A stretch of DNA of 64,000 nucleotides from Paenibacillus pabuli NBRC 13638 (GTDB lineage Bacteria; Bacillota; Bacilli; Paenibacillales; Paenibacillaceae), in NCBI RefSeq assembly GCF_001514495.1, contig NZ_BCNM01000003.1, positions 62,001 through 126,000 of the forward strand. The letters are read 5' to 3'. Under the pieces are notes generated by a model that searched no databases, had not been told where the DNA came from, and was given only the letters and a program-made list of their open reading frames with translations. Positions 8,170 to 16,418 of this stretch are shown here, one piece after another. The number at the start of each line of letters is the position of its first letter. The stretch's first letter is position 1. The position numbers were made by a program, and so were the translations under genes.

Positions 8170-9339
8170 TCATTGTACAAAAGGGAACAACAGCTTCTGA
8201 TTATCCATCCAGAACATATTGTCCGTACTGACCAATTTCGTTTCAAGCGTCACCCTCGCTTGCACCTGTTGATTGTTCAGTCTCGCAACGGCCTGATTCA
8301 CGCCAAGATATCCTGCACTGAATCCGTTTTGTACAATTAAGTGCTGTATCTTGCCTTCTTGCAACTGCTCCAGCTGCTGCTGCTCACTGCCAAATCCTAC
8401 AATCTTCACCTTACTCCCATTGTTTCCAGACGTACGCCGATTCAGTTCATCGGCTGCGCCCAGAGAAGCAGGTTCCTGAAGGGCAATGAAACCATCCACC
8501 TGCTGCTGGTCAAGCAATTGCTTTGCCGCCTGCCAGCAACTATCCCGGGTACTGCATACAAATCGAGGCTCCACATGAATGTCCGGATACCGGGCCAGTG
8601 ATTCCTCCACCCCTTGCTCCCGATCCATTAGACCCGGGTTGACCGGATCTGGACCGAGCAAAGCTATACGTCCCCGTCCTTCGAGAAGATCAGCCATGGC
8701 CTGGCCCGCCTGCCGTCCAGCCTCGATGTTATCCATCGAGATGACACTTGTAATACCTTTTACAGGAAATTCGTCGTTCAACACCATTACAGGAATAACC
8801 ACTCCGTTGGCATTCATGGTCTGCGCCTTCTGGATAACGTTGCTGAGTACCCTCTCACTCAAAGGATCAATCAACAGTGCCGATACACCCTGTTCCAGTG
8901 CCAGTGATACGGCATCGACCTGAGCTAGTTCACGTTCGCTCAGCGGATAAGTCCCATTGGGGAAATGCTCTTGGTTAACCTTTCGCTGTCCTGCTGCAAA
9001 ATCGGGGTTAGATGGTGCGTAAGTAACCCCTGCGGATGGGAAAGCCTCCACCGTAATCAGCTCCGCCCCCGTCTCCTTGGCAGCTGCTTCAGCGCCAAGC
9101 CTTATTGCTTCCGCCAGTTCACCTGTTCCGGCTGGCGTAATCAGTGCAATACGCGGCGACGATCCAGCTGAATCCGTATTCGACATACTGCATGCCATAC
9201 ATATTAACAAGCAGCACATTACAGCTGTCATTGCCATCCAACGAAGCATAGGGGCTCGGACTCCCCCACTCTTGGTCGCATTCGCCTTGTTGATTCGCTT
9301 GGACCACTTGGTATCCCGTTCCCTTTTATGGTTCATCAT
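8170..9339 (-). CDS. Sugar-binding lipoprotein of the sensor module
   Basis: A 389-residue periplasmic-binding fold. It starts with a basic N-terminus, a hydrophobic stretch (residues 35-50) ending in ICMAC, a possible lipobox with Cys50, and then PRIALITPAGTGELAEAIRLG. It is related to MglB/RbsB proteins but diverged and encoded next to the kinase rather than the permease. The ATG at 9339 is preferred over earlier in-frame starts because GGGAGGAGG precedes it; it overlaps the kinase stop by 14 bases. By analogy with XylFII of the XylFII-LytS-YesN system of Clostridium, it probably presents the bound sugar to the kinase outside the membrane. That role is inference. Confidence 0.82.
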   Translation of the reverse strand: MMNHKRERDTKWSKRINKANATKSGGVRAPMLRWMAMTAVMCCLLICMACSMSNTDSAGSSPRIALITPAGTGELAEAIRLGAEAAAKETGAELITVEAFPSAGVTYAPSNPDFAAGQRKVNQEHFPNGTYPLSERELAQVDAVSLALEQGVSALLIDPLSERVLSNVIQKAQTMNANGVVIPVMVLNDEFPVKGITSVISMDNIEAGRQAGQAMADLLEGRGRIALLGPDPVNPGLMDREQGVEESLARYPDIHVEPRFVCSTRDSCWQAAKQLLDQQQVDGFIALQEPASLGAADELNRRTSGNNGSKVKIVGFGSEQQQLEQLQEGKIQHLIVQNGFSAGYLGVNQAVARLNNQQVQARVTLETKLVSTDNMFWMDNQKLLFPFVQ

Positions 9340-11143
9340 GAGTATCGTCCTCCTCCCGTTCCCATTGAATCGGAATCCGAATCCAGACGGTTGTGCCTTC
9401 TTCAAGCTCACTATCAAACTCAAGACCGTAAGCCTCGCCATAATAGAGCCGAATCCGATCATGCACATTACGCACAGCTACACCTGAGCCTGCTCCACTT
9501 TTGACGATAGGACCGCCCACCAAAAGTTTTGACATCTGCTCTTCTGTCATGCCGACGCCATTATCCGTAATTCGGAATACCAACTTGTCGTCCTCCCGGT
9601 ATACCCGAATTTCAATACATCCCTCGTCCATATGATACTCAATGCCATGCACAATGGCATTTTCAATGAGTGGCTGGAGCACCAGCTTAAGTGTGAGACA
9701 GTCCAGCGTATCCTCATCGGCGTCCATCCTGAAATTGAATTTCCGCTTGAACCGCATCTGCTGAATCGTCAGGTAATGATGGGCGTGCTCCAGTTCTTCC
9801 CTGACCGTAATAATCGTTTTGCCTTGACTGAGACTGATCCGAAACAATCGGGATAACGAAGTAATCATCGTAATGACTTCTTCATTCCGGCTCATGCCCA
9901 CCATGCGCACGACCGAATTCAACGTGTTGTACAGGAAATGCGGATTGATCTGAGCTTGCAAAGCCTCCAGTTCGAGACGACGTTTCTGTTCCTGTTCATG
10001 AATGATTTCACCCATCAAGGTACGGATTTTATGGACCATCAGGTTAAAGCGGCGGGATAAACGTTCCACTTCCAGCGGCCCCTCGATGGGCAGCTCCACG
10101 TTAAAGTCTCCTCGCTCCACCGCCTTCATCTTTCGTTCCATGCGCCGGATCGGACGTGTCAGACTGGAAGAGAGAAATAGTGAGACGAGGATGACCAGCA
10201 CCAGTACTACCAGCAGTACCCGAATAAGATATCCGTTGACCTCCTGGCGGGTTGTCATGATCTCATCCAGATAGGCGACACCAACAATTTTCCATCCGAT
10301 ATTGGCAACTGATTTGACGGTATTCAGCCTTTTCTGGCCGTCCGCCTCATCTTCATAACTGCCTGTTGCCACCAGCGCCTGTTCGATATTTTCACGTTTA
10401 AGCCCCATATACATTAATTGTTGCTGCGGATGGTACACGATATTGCCTGCACTCTCGTCGATAATATAGACGTATCCCCGCTTCCCCAGACTGACCCGGC
10501 GGCTCAGTTCGTCCATCTGTTTGAAGTTGATATCCACCAGCAGAATGACCTGCCGATCTTGACCATTTTGGCTTACGGTAATGCCTTTGCTCATGGAAAC
10601 GACCCATTTGTATGGGCCTGTGTACATGTTCTGGATATGAGGCAGCGAGAAGCTAAGGTGATCCGGCACTCGGAGCGCAGATTGAAACCACCCTTGCTGA
10701 GTCACATGGGCACTTGATTTTAATTCGGCGGAAGGTCTGTTCTTGAGCAATTGCCCTGTTGAATCCAGCAAAGTAATGGAAATGATATCTTCACGGCTGC
10801 TAAGCAGTGTGTCGAGCTGTTTGTCTACCTGCTCTCCTTCCCACGTACCGTCCCGCAGCATATGTTCTTCGATGGCTCGGTATAGATGCGACATGCTGCG
10901 AACATATTCCTCCAGATTGTAGCTCACCTGATCCACGATCTGTCTCGTCGTCAGCTCCGCACTTCGTTCCGCAGCCTGTGTGAATTTGTCATGCAGCAGC
11001 ATCGCCATAATGGTCAGCACCAGTACGATGAAGACGGAGAAGGACCACGTAATAATAAAGCGGATACTGCTGACTCTCGATGAACGCAGCCTGGACCGTA
11101 GCTTGAGCCAAAGGGATCTTATCCATCCGGCAAACGATCTCAT
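9326..11143 (-). CDS. YesM-type sensor histidine kinase
   Basis: A 605-residue kinase: a membrane helix near residues 27-50, an extracellular Cache-type sensor region to about 290, a second helix near 292-315, a HAMP linker (LTRPIRRMERKM), then a His_kinase domain with the acceptor in QINPHFLYNTLN and an HATPase with PLIENAIVHG and DNGVGM. This is the LytS/YesM class that pairs with AraC-type YesN regulators. Its ATG overlaps the stop of the regulator gene (ATGA). Together with the binding lipoprotein encoded downstream it likely senses the sugar imported by MglBAC. Confidence 0.92.
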   Translation of the reverse strand: MRSFAGWIRSLWLKLRSRLRSSRVSSIRFIITWSFSVFIVLVLTIMAMLLHDKFTQAAERSAELTTRQIVDQVSYNLEEYVRSMSHLYRAIEEHMLRDGTWEGEQVDKQLDTLLSSREDIISITLLDSTGQLLKNRPSAELKSSAHVTQQGWFQSALRVPDHLSFSLPHIQNMYTGPYKWVVSMSKGITVSQNGQDRQVILLVDINFKQMDELSRRVSLGKRGYVYIIDESAGNIVYHPQQQLMYMGLKRENIEQALVATGSYEDEADGQKRLNTVKSVANIGWKIVGVAYLDEIMTTRQEVNGYLIRVLLVVLVLVILVSLFLSSSLTRPIRRMERKMKAVERGDFNVELPIEGPLEVERLSRRFNLMVHKIRTLMGEIIHEQEQKRRLELEALQAQINPHFLYNTLNSVVRMVGMSRNEEVITMITSLSRLFRISLSQGKTIITVREELEHAHHYLTIQQMRFKRKFNFRMDADEDTLDCLTLKLVLQPLIENAIVHGIEYHMDEGCIEIRVYREDDKLVFRITDNGVGMTEEQMSKLLVGGPIVKSGAGSGVAVRNVHDRIRLYYGEAYGLEFDSELEEGTTVWIRIPIQWEREEDDTHDEP

Positions 11144-12759
11144 AAGCTTGTGCCTTCATTAGCTGTTATTGCAGTCTGTTTGCGATATTCTTTAGGCGAG
11201 ATGCCAATATGTTTTTTGAAGCAAAAACTGAAATAATTCGGTTCCGCAAAGCCTACCTGAGCAGCAATTTCAAACGACTTCATCTCCGTGGAGCGAAGCA
11301 GCTCTTTCGCCGCCTCCATCCGGATTTGCATCAGATATTGCAGGAAGGTCAGCTGTACTTCTTTTTTGAAAATGCCACAAAAATAACCGGAGCTAATATG
11401 CAAGTGCCCGCATACCTTCTGAATGGACAGATCGGGATCGGCATAGTGTTCTTTGGTAAACGACAAAGCCTGTTCCACAATATCCTTGTATACATGCTGA
11501 CGCCCGCTGGCAATCCGATGCTGTACAAGCAGACAGACCTCCCGCACCTTGCCTCGTGCCTCGGACAAACCGGGCAACCGGAACAAATCGGTGTACAGCT
11601 GAAACCCAGCACCGAAGATATCCTCCATTGCCTCGCCCGATGCCTGCGCTGCCTTCCAGACGTTCGTTAATACTTCAATTAAATACAGCTGAATGTCACT
11701 TCGCCCATGTTCTACCGTAATTTCCCGGAAAATGATCTCCAGCGCTTCCTCCAGCTCCGCCTGCGTACCCGCTTTCAGACAACGGGTCAGCGTCTGCTGC
11801 TTCAATTCGTCAAAACGCAGCCTGCCAGCCGTCTGGCGCTCCACATCCGCAATGTATATGAGCGAATCCGTACCCGGCACAAGCCGGTAATCCAGCGCAA
11901 GTAGTGCATCCTCATAGGCATGCTTCACACCTGCCAGTGTGTTCACAATCTGTCCCGATCCCACCGTTGCAGGAATGCGCAAGTAGTGATTGATGCTGCG
12001 CATTACATTTTCCAATGCCTGCTGCTGTCGTTTCTCCCCATCTTCTCCACCCCACCGGTCCACATAAAGCAGAACAATCGCCTCCTGGTGCATAAAGGCA
12101 TGTCCGGCCCCGTGTTCCGTCCAGACTTCTGCGGCAATGTTCAACGCAGCAAACTGCTTCAACTCTGCATCCTCGGATTGTTCTCCGTCCATATGCAGGG
12201 TCAATACGGATACACCATAGCGTTTACCATGCAGATCCAGTCCGCATTGCTTTGCTTTGCCATGAATATATTCCGGTGATTTCTGCCGGTGCAGCAAAGT
12301 CGCCATCAGATCGGCCTGTAACAGGGGCAGGCTTGTATAATAATGGTCGCGCAGCTGCTGTACATCCTCTCGCTCGGCCACTTCAAGCGCCATCTGCGCA
12401 CGCAATCTGGTAAGCAGTTCTGTCAAATGGCCCGCCGAGAAAGGCTTCAGTAAATATTCATCCACACTCAGCGAGACCGCTTGCCGGGCGTAGTCAAATT
12501 CATCGTATCCAGTCAAAATCACCACTTTCACGAGCGGATTTCGCTCCCGCAACCTTCGGGCAAGCTCCAATCCATCCATAAATGGCATGCTGATATCCGT
12601 TACCACAATATCCGGCTCTACCCGCTCAGCCATTTCCAATGCTTCCCGACCATTCTCCGCGAGACCAACAATGCGCAGATCGAGTGCTTCCCAATCTACC
12701 TCTACGACCAACCCTTCGCGTACATCCTCTTCATCATCCACCAGCAATACCCGGTACAC
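11140..12759 (-). CDS. YesN-type response regulator (AraC output)
   Basis: A 539-residue regulator. The receiver domain (1-120) has the acidic pair VDDEED, the phosphorylated Asp in PDIVVTDISMPFMDG and the Lys in YLLKPF. A middle region of about 300 residues is variable, and the last 100 residues form an AraC/XylS helix-turn-helix pair (CGHLHISSGYFCGIFKKE, then AAQVGFAEPNYFSFCFKKH and GISPKEYRK). The GTG at 12759 is chosen because AAAGGAGG lies nine bases before it and it begins the receiver domain directly; the frame is open 94 codons further upstream without a domain. First gene of the operon, expected to activate the mgl genes. Confidence 0.92.
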   Translation of the reverse strand: MYRVLLVDDEEDVREGLVVEVDWEALDLRIVGLAENGREALEMAERVEPDIVVTDISMPFMDGLELARRLRERNPLVKVVILTGYDEFDYARQAVSLSVDEYLLKPFSAGHLTELLTRLRAQMALEVAEREDVQQLRDHYYTSLPLLQADLMATLLHRQKSPEYIHGKAKQCGLDLHGKRYGVSVLTLHMDGEQSEDAELKQFAALNIAAEVWTEHGAGHAFMHQEAIVLLYVDRWGGEDGEKRQQQALENVMRSINHYLRIPATVGSGQIVNTLAGVKHAYEDALLALDYRLVPGTDSLIYIADVERQTAGRLRFDELKQQTLTRCLKAGTQAELEEALEIIFREITVEHGRSDIQLYLIEVLTNVWKAAQASGEAMEDIFGAGFQLYTDLFRLPGLSEARGKVREVCLLVQHRIASGRQHVYKDIVEQALSFTKEHYADPDLSIQKVCGHLHISSGYFCGIFKKEVQLTFLQYLMQIRMEAAKELLRSTEMKSFEIAAQVGFAEPNYFSFCFKKHIGISPKEYRKQTAITANEGTSL

Positions 12760-12863
12760 GTGCGGATTCCTCCTTTTATTTAACAGGCCAGAAGCCCAAG
12801 CAATAATGTATATGTCGATCTGATCCAAGGTTGCCATCATAATATACAATATAAATTTAAATA

Positions 12864-12877
12864 TGTAATCGCTTACT
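12864..12877 (-). promoter_or_regulatory. cre-like box upstream of the sensor-mgl operon
   Basis: TGTAATCGCTTACT on the plus strand matches TGWAANCGNTNWCA at 13 of 14 positions. It lies about 105 bases upstream of the response regulator start, where it could let CcpA repress the whole operon. Confidence 0.55.
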
Positions 12878-12974
12878 TTTAAGATGTTAGGATTGATATA
12901 ATAGGCGCTCAAACGAAAACATGGTAAATTATTGAAAAGGGTTAATGATGAAATAGAAAAGGAGTCTATTAACG

Positions 12975-13496
12975 ATGAATGACTTGAAATCCGGAATGAT
13001 AACGACCGGTCTTGCGGCAATATTAATCTGTAGTGGTGCAATCACGGAGACGATTCGAACAGATCGATTTGAGGCATCCACCGAGTCTTCTCATTGGGAG
13101 AACCAACCTCAGGAACTTCAGGAGAAGTTATCAAAATCATGGAGGGGAGGATTAGACGCGATACGTAATACGTTGAATGAGGATGGTGAGAAAGAGAATC
13201 TAACGGAATGGAAACTGTTCTACAGCTTGGAAGATGCATTAACCGCTCTCCCCCATAAAGAGCAGTCTTCCTTCATCGCCGCCTATTACAGTAACGAACG
13301 AAGAACCATGCTGGAGAACGGAGATATCATGCCTGCTCTGCTTATACATCCCGATCATACAAAGGCGATCCAGTTTTGGGAAAAGCATGATGGAACCTAT
13401 GCCATTATGACGTTAGAACCGCAGATCAATGAAAACAACAAGCCTGAATGGTTTGTAAGTCATTCGCGGATAACCAAACAGCCCTCATCCACTTGA
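12975..13496 (+). CDS. Exported or membrane-anchored hypothetical protein
   Basis: A 173-residue protein with one N-terminal hydrophobic segment (about residues 8-26) and a charged, soluble remainder rich in Glu and Lys. It starts after AAAAGGAG in the region divergent from the mgl operon, and its 3' end overlaps a terminator hairpin, so it appears monocistronic. The family is not recognised. No cysteine follows the hydrophobic segment, so it is a signal-anchored or secreted protein rather than a lipoprotein. Confidence 0.7.
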   Translation: MNDLKSGMITTGLAAILICSGAITETIRTDRFEASTESSHWENQPQELQEKLSKSWRGGLDAIRNTLNEDGEKENLTEWKLFYSLEDALTALPHKEQSSFIAAYYSNERRTMLENGDIMPALLIHPDHTKAIQFWEKHDGTYAIMTLEPQINENNKPEWFVSHSRITKQPSST

Positions 13497-13510
13497 AGTG
13501 GTCAGGGCTT
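13480..13510. terminator. Bidirectional terminator between converging genes
   Basis: AGCCCT and AGGGCT plus CCACTT and GAAGTGG form a long hairpin overlapping the last codons of the exported protein gene. It also lies 50 bases past the recombinase stop and can serve both strands; the T tracts are weak. Confidence 0.65.
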
Positions 13511-13559
13511 CACTCATCCTACATCAGTCAATCACAAAGGATTCATTATAAACAGTACT

Positions 13560-14483
13560 TTAATGAGGTTCCGATTCTCCATCTTCTGCTGACGAAGATC
13601 GATTGGCATTTAACCCTTTCATATAAATCATCGTTGTGTCGGGATTAATATGCCCCATCATTTGCGCCAAAAGATGAAGCGGCGTGCATTCTGCCATGGC
13701 GTATCCGAACCGATGACGCAGATCATGGGAACTTAACCCTTCCAGCCCGGCTGGTTTCATCACCTTTTTAATCAAATGCCGCAGCGCCCTCTCTGTTAAT
13801 CGATCGCTTGTTTTTTCTGAAGGAAAAAGGTAAGGGCTATCCGAATCAAGTCCAGCCATATATATCTTTAACAAAGCAATACAGGTCATGTTCAGCGGAA
13901 TTGTCCGTTGAGCATTTCGTTTATCTGCCCGCACAGTGAGCTGCCCACTTCGTTCTCCCAATTCAATGTCACTCGGCATCAGATTGCATACCTCCATCGT
14001 CCGCAAACCCGTATGAAACATGAGGGTAAGGATGGTTTGGTCTCGAAGCGAGCTGCCGCTTTCGACCGCAGAGAGGAATGCTTGTTCCTCGGCAGCTGTC
14101 ATCCGGCGGGGACTAACCTTGTCTTCCGGAATGAATTTCAGAGGCTTGGACGGATCCAGATTGATTTTGGATTCGGCTACCGCCCACTTGAAAAAACGCT
14201 TGAGTGTAATCAATCTGCGATTAATGGTAGATGGCTTCAATTGCAATACCTTTTCTGAATCTTCCCGGTAATGGACCAAAGTGGATGTATCCACGTCTTC
14301 GATTCGAAATGAAATTTCTTCACTTTGAGTATCGTTTCCCTTATACCATTCCGTAAAATGTTTCAAATCACTCGCGTATTCCTTCAAGGTTTTGGGAGTC
14401 AATTCTCCCTGAATCGTAAGCATATGTATGAATTCCTGAACAACCATTTCCCCTTGTACCGACGTACCAGATCCCTTATCCAT
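13560..14483 (-). CDS. Tyrosine recombinase (XerC/D-like integrase)
   Basis: A 307-residue recombinase with an N-terminal SAM-like DNA-binding domain (about residues 12-100) and a complete catalytic domain. The catalytic set is visible: Arg161 (HTGLRTMEV), Lys188, His253 and Arg256 (HDLRHRFG), His278 (MGHINP) and the nucleophile Tyr287 (MIYMKG). It starts after GGAGG. XerC/D normally sit in other contexts, so this copy is more likely a stand-alone integrase or a relic of a mobile element. No phage or transposon genes surround it. Two 12-base direct repeats lie in its upstream region. Confidence 0.9.
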   Translation of the reverse strand: MDKGSGTSVQGEMVVQEFIHMLTIQGELTPKTLKEYASDLKHFTEWYKGNDTQSEEISFRIEDVDTSTLVHYREDSEKVLQLKPSTINRRLITLKRFFKWAVAESKINLDPSKPLKFIPEDKVSPRRMTAAEEQAFLSAVESGSSLRDQTILTLMFHTGLRTMEVCNLMPSDIELGERSGQLTVRADKRNAQRTIPLNMTCIALLKIYMAGLDSDSPYLFPSEKTSDRLTERALRHLIKKVMKPAGLEGLSSHDLRHRFGYAMAECTPLHLLAQMMGHINPDTTMIYMKGLNANRSSSAEDGESEPH

Positions 14484-14511
14484 TAGAAAAAACCTCCAAA
14501 TCTTGACTTAT

Positions 14512-14558
14512 ATTAGCGGACATGGTATTATCATATTAATCGATACATTAGCGGACAT
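14512..14558. repeat. Paired 12-base direct repeats upstream of the recombinase
   Basis: ATTAGCGGACAT occurs at 14512-14523 and 14547-14558, 35 bases apart start to start. The repeats flank AT-rich DNA with a TATGATAAT on the minus strand, upstream of the recombinase and divergent from the cold-shock gene. They could be operators or recombinase core-binding sites. Confidence 0.6.
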
Positions 14559-14652
14559 CAAGTCTGTGGTTAGAATATACCTGATAAGCGTTAATTTCTA
14601 ATTAACCTTTTCAAAATGGTCGTTTAAAAAACTTATTTTTTGGAGGAACTAC

Positions 14653-14853
14653 ATGCAAACAGGTACAGTGAAATGGTTTAACGCGGACAAAGGATTTGGC
14701 TTTATCGAAACTGAAGAAGGAACAGACGTATTCGTTCATTTCAGTGCAATTCAAGGCGACGGTTTCAAAACATTGGACGAAGGACAACGCGTTCAATTTG
14801 AAGTAACTCAAGGTAACCGTGGTCCACAGGCTGAGAACGTTACTAAAGTTTAA
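14653..14853 (+). CDS. cspA: Cold-shock protein, CspA family
   Basis: A 66-residue single OB-fold RNA chaperone, the exact family length. RNP1 is KGFGFIET and RNP2 is VFVHFSAI, with the conserved [14 protein letters not shown] start. Such proteins melt RNA structure at low temperature. GGAGG precedes the ATG by eight bases, and a perfect terminator follows. The roughly 100-base AT-rich leader could be the cold-responsive untranslated region usual for this family. Confidence 0.95.
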   Translation: MQTGTVKWFNADKGFGFIETEEGTDVFVHFSAIQGDGFKTLDEGQRVQFEVTQGNRGPQAENVTKV

Positions 14854-14863
14854 TTATATTAAG

Positions 14864-14888
14864 GCTGCCTTGTACAAGGCAGCTTTTT
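14864..14888 (+). terminator. Terminator of the cold-shock gene
   Basis: GCTGCCTT and AAGGCAGC form a perfect 8-bp stem with a four-base loop at 14864-14883, followed by TTTTTG. Confidence 0.92.
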
Positions 14889-14976
14889 GTTTTATTACAC
14901 GAGCATGTTGCATAAATCAACAAGAGCGTCTTTTCACTCAGCAATTAATCCAAAAACGTAAAGTGAGGTATGACCA

Positions 14977-15249
14977 ATGGATAAAGAACAATTGATCACA
15001 GAAGTAGCCAAAAACGGCGGATTCTCCAAAAAGAACGCTGAAAAAGCAGTAACCGTTGTACTGGATTCCATATTGGAAGCTCTAAAAGAAGGCAAAGAAG
15101 TTCAACTGGTTGGATTCGGAAAGTTCGAAGTGCGTAATCGTGAAGCACGTATGGGCAAAAGCCGGAGAACCGGTAAAGAAATTCAACTTCCCGCAGGTAA
15201 GGTTCCTGTATTTACAGCAGGATTAACGATGAAAGAAGCTCTGAACTAA
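14977..15249 (+). CDS. hup: HU family nucleoid protein
   Basis: A 90-residue HU/HBsu homologue, the usual length. It starts MDKEQLITEVA, has VQLVGFGKFEVRNREAR in the core and the DNA-inserting arm with the RTGKEIQLPAGKVPVF stretch. HU bends DNA and compacts the chromosome as a dimer. The ribosome site GTGAGGT precedes the start. The gene stands alone after the cold-shock gene. Confidence 0.95.
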   Translation: MDKEQLITEVAKNGGFSKKNAEKAVTVVLDSILEALKEGKEVQLVGFGKFEVRNREARMGKSRRTGKEIQLPAGKVPVFTAGLTMKEALN

Positions 15250-15263
15250 ACAGCAACAACACG

Positions 15264-15452
15264 ATTGGAAAAGAGGTTTTTATTCAAACACACAACGAAC
15301 ATTTTGATGTAGATGTCGTGTTTTCTACGGTTGATGATATCATTAACTTTTATTCCGGCAAGCATACGAACCAGAATAACGCGGAAGATCACACCCATTT
15401 AACACCCCCAGCAGCAAAGTCTGAACAGACACTACAACCACCCACTCGCTAA
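15264..15452 (+). CDS. Possible short reading frame after HU, no standard start
   Basis: A frame stays open for about 62 codons between HU and the following terminator. Its translation includes HFDVDVVFSTVDDIINFYSG and an Asn/His-rich then Pro/Thr-rich tail. No ATG lies in it. The best start candidates are an ATT at 15282 just after GAGGT, or a GTG at 15318 without a ribosome site. Composition looks protein-like, but it may be a gene remnant or chance. Confidence 0.3.
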   Translation: MGKEVFIQTHNEHFDVDVVFSTVDDIINFYSGKHTNQNNAEDHTHLTPPAAKSEQTLQPPTR

Positions 15453-15478
15453 ACGAACCTTTCATCTTGGACAATAAG

Positions 15479-15511
15479 AAGCCCTGTTCCGCTCAACACG
15501 GTCCAGGGCTT
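15479..15511 (-). terminator. Terminator of the Opp/Dpp-like operon
   Basis: AAGCCCTG at 15479-15486 pairs perfectly with CAGGGCTT at 15504-15511. On the minus strand it is followed by CTTATTGT. It lies ten bases past the stop of the last transporter gene. Confidence 0.8.
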
Positions 15512-15520
15512 GATTTGTGT

Positions 15521-16321
15521 TCAATCGAGCACCCAGGGAGAATGAATTTTGGGCACGTCATTGATTAATTGCTTGGTATAGGGATGCTCCGCATGGTGAA
15601 TAACTTCCTCCGCTCTCCCTGCCTCCACCATTCGTCCATGCTCCATAATGCAGATCGTGTCGCTTACATAATAAGCCAGACCCACGTCGTGCGTAATAAA
15701 AACAATCGTCATGCGGTTCTCGTCACGCAGCTTGAGCAGCATATCCAGAATCGTTGAACGCGAGCACGCGTCCACCATGGACGTCGGTTCATCGGCGATC
15801 AACACCTTGGGATGCAGCATGAAAATGCGGGCAATCATGAGCCGCTGCATCTGTCCACCGGACAGCTCAAACGGATATTTGTTGTATAACTCCTCAAACT
15901 TCAGATTGACGAAGGAACAGGCTTCCTTCATTTTGGCATATTCTTCGTCCTTGTTCAGCTTGAGCCCCTGAAGTTTGATACAGTCCACCAGCAGTTTTTC
16001 CACCCGGTGAAATACGTTAAACGAAGAGAACGGGTCCTGAAAAATGGCCTGAATATCCTTCCAATACGCTTTACGTTCACGATACCGCTTTAACTGTCTT
16101 GGCTTGCCATCGTATTCTATTGCCCCACCCGTTTCCTTCAGCAATCCCATAATCATTTTCGCAAGTGTCGTCTTGCCGCTGCCGCTCTCTCCGACGATGG
16201 AAATAATCTCGCCTTCATGAAAATCAAAGCTGACATCGTCCACTGCTGCCTTTTTGCGATTGCCTGTACCGTACACCTTGGTCAGATGGCGGCCGCTGAT
16301 CAGCACCTTGCCCATCGCCAT
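15521..16321 (-). CDS. Oligopeptide/oligosaccharide ABC ATPase (OppF/DppF-like)
   Basis: A 266-residue single ATPase domain: [40 protein letters not shown] and [10 protein letters not shown]. It is shorter than most OppF proteins because it lacks the long C-terminal oligopeptide/dipeptide extension. It powers the importer with the OppD-like partner encoded upstream. GGAGTGAGGTAGT precedes the start. Last gene of the five-gene operon. Confidence 0.9.
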   Translation of the reverse strand: MAMGKVLISGRHLTKVYGTGNRKKAAVDDVSFDFHEGEIISIVGESGSGKTTLAKMIMGLLKETGGAIEYDGKPRQLKRYRERKAYWKDIQAIFQDPFSSFNVFHRVEKLLVDCIKLQGLKLNKDEEYAKMKEACSFVNLKFEELYNKYPFELSGGQMQRLMIARIFMLHPKVLIADEPTSMVDACSRSTILDMLLKLRDENRMTIVFITHDVGLAYYVSDTICIMEHGRMVEAGRAEEVIHHAEHPYTKQLINDVPKIHSPWVLD

Positions 16322-16418
16322 ACTACCTCACTCCTTTCGGGGAGCCTTTTCAAACCACATGTTCAGTCCATATACTTGATATGCCTACTTGCGTTGTGTA
16401 CGTCCAGACAGAATCAGT

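Noticed and set aside
13560..15249. Prophage or integrative element
   Set aside because: Beyond the recombinase and two repeats there are no structural, replication or transfer genes; the cold-shock and HU genes are ordinary chromosomal genes.
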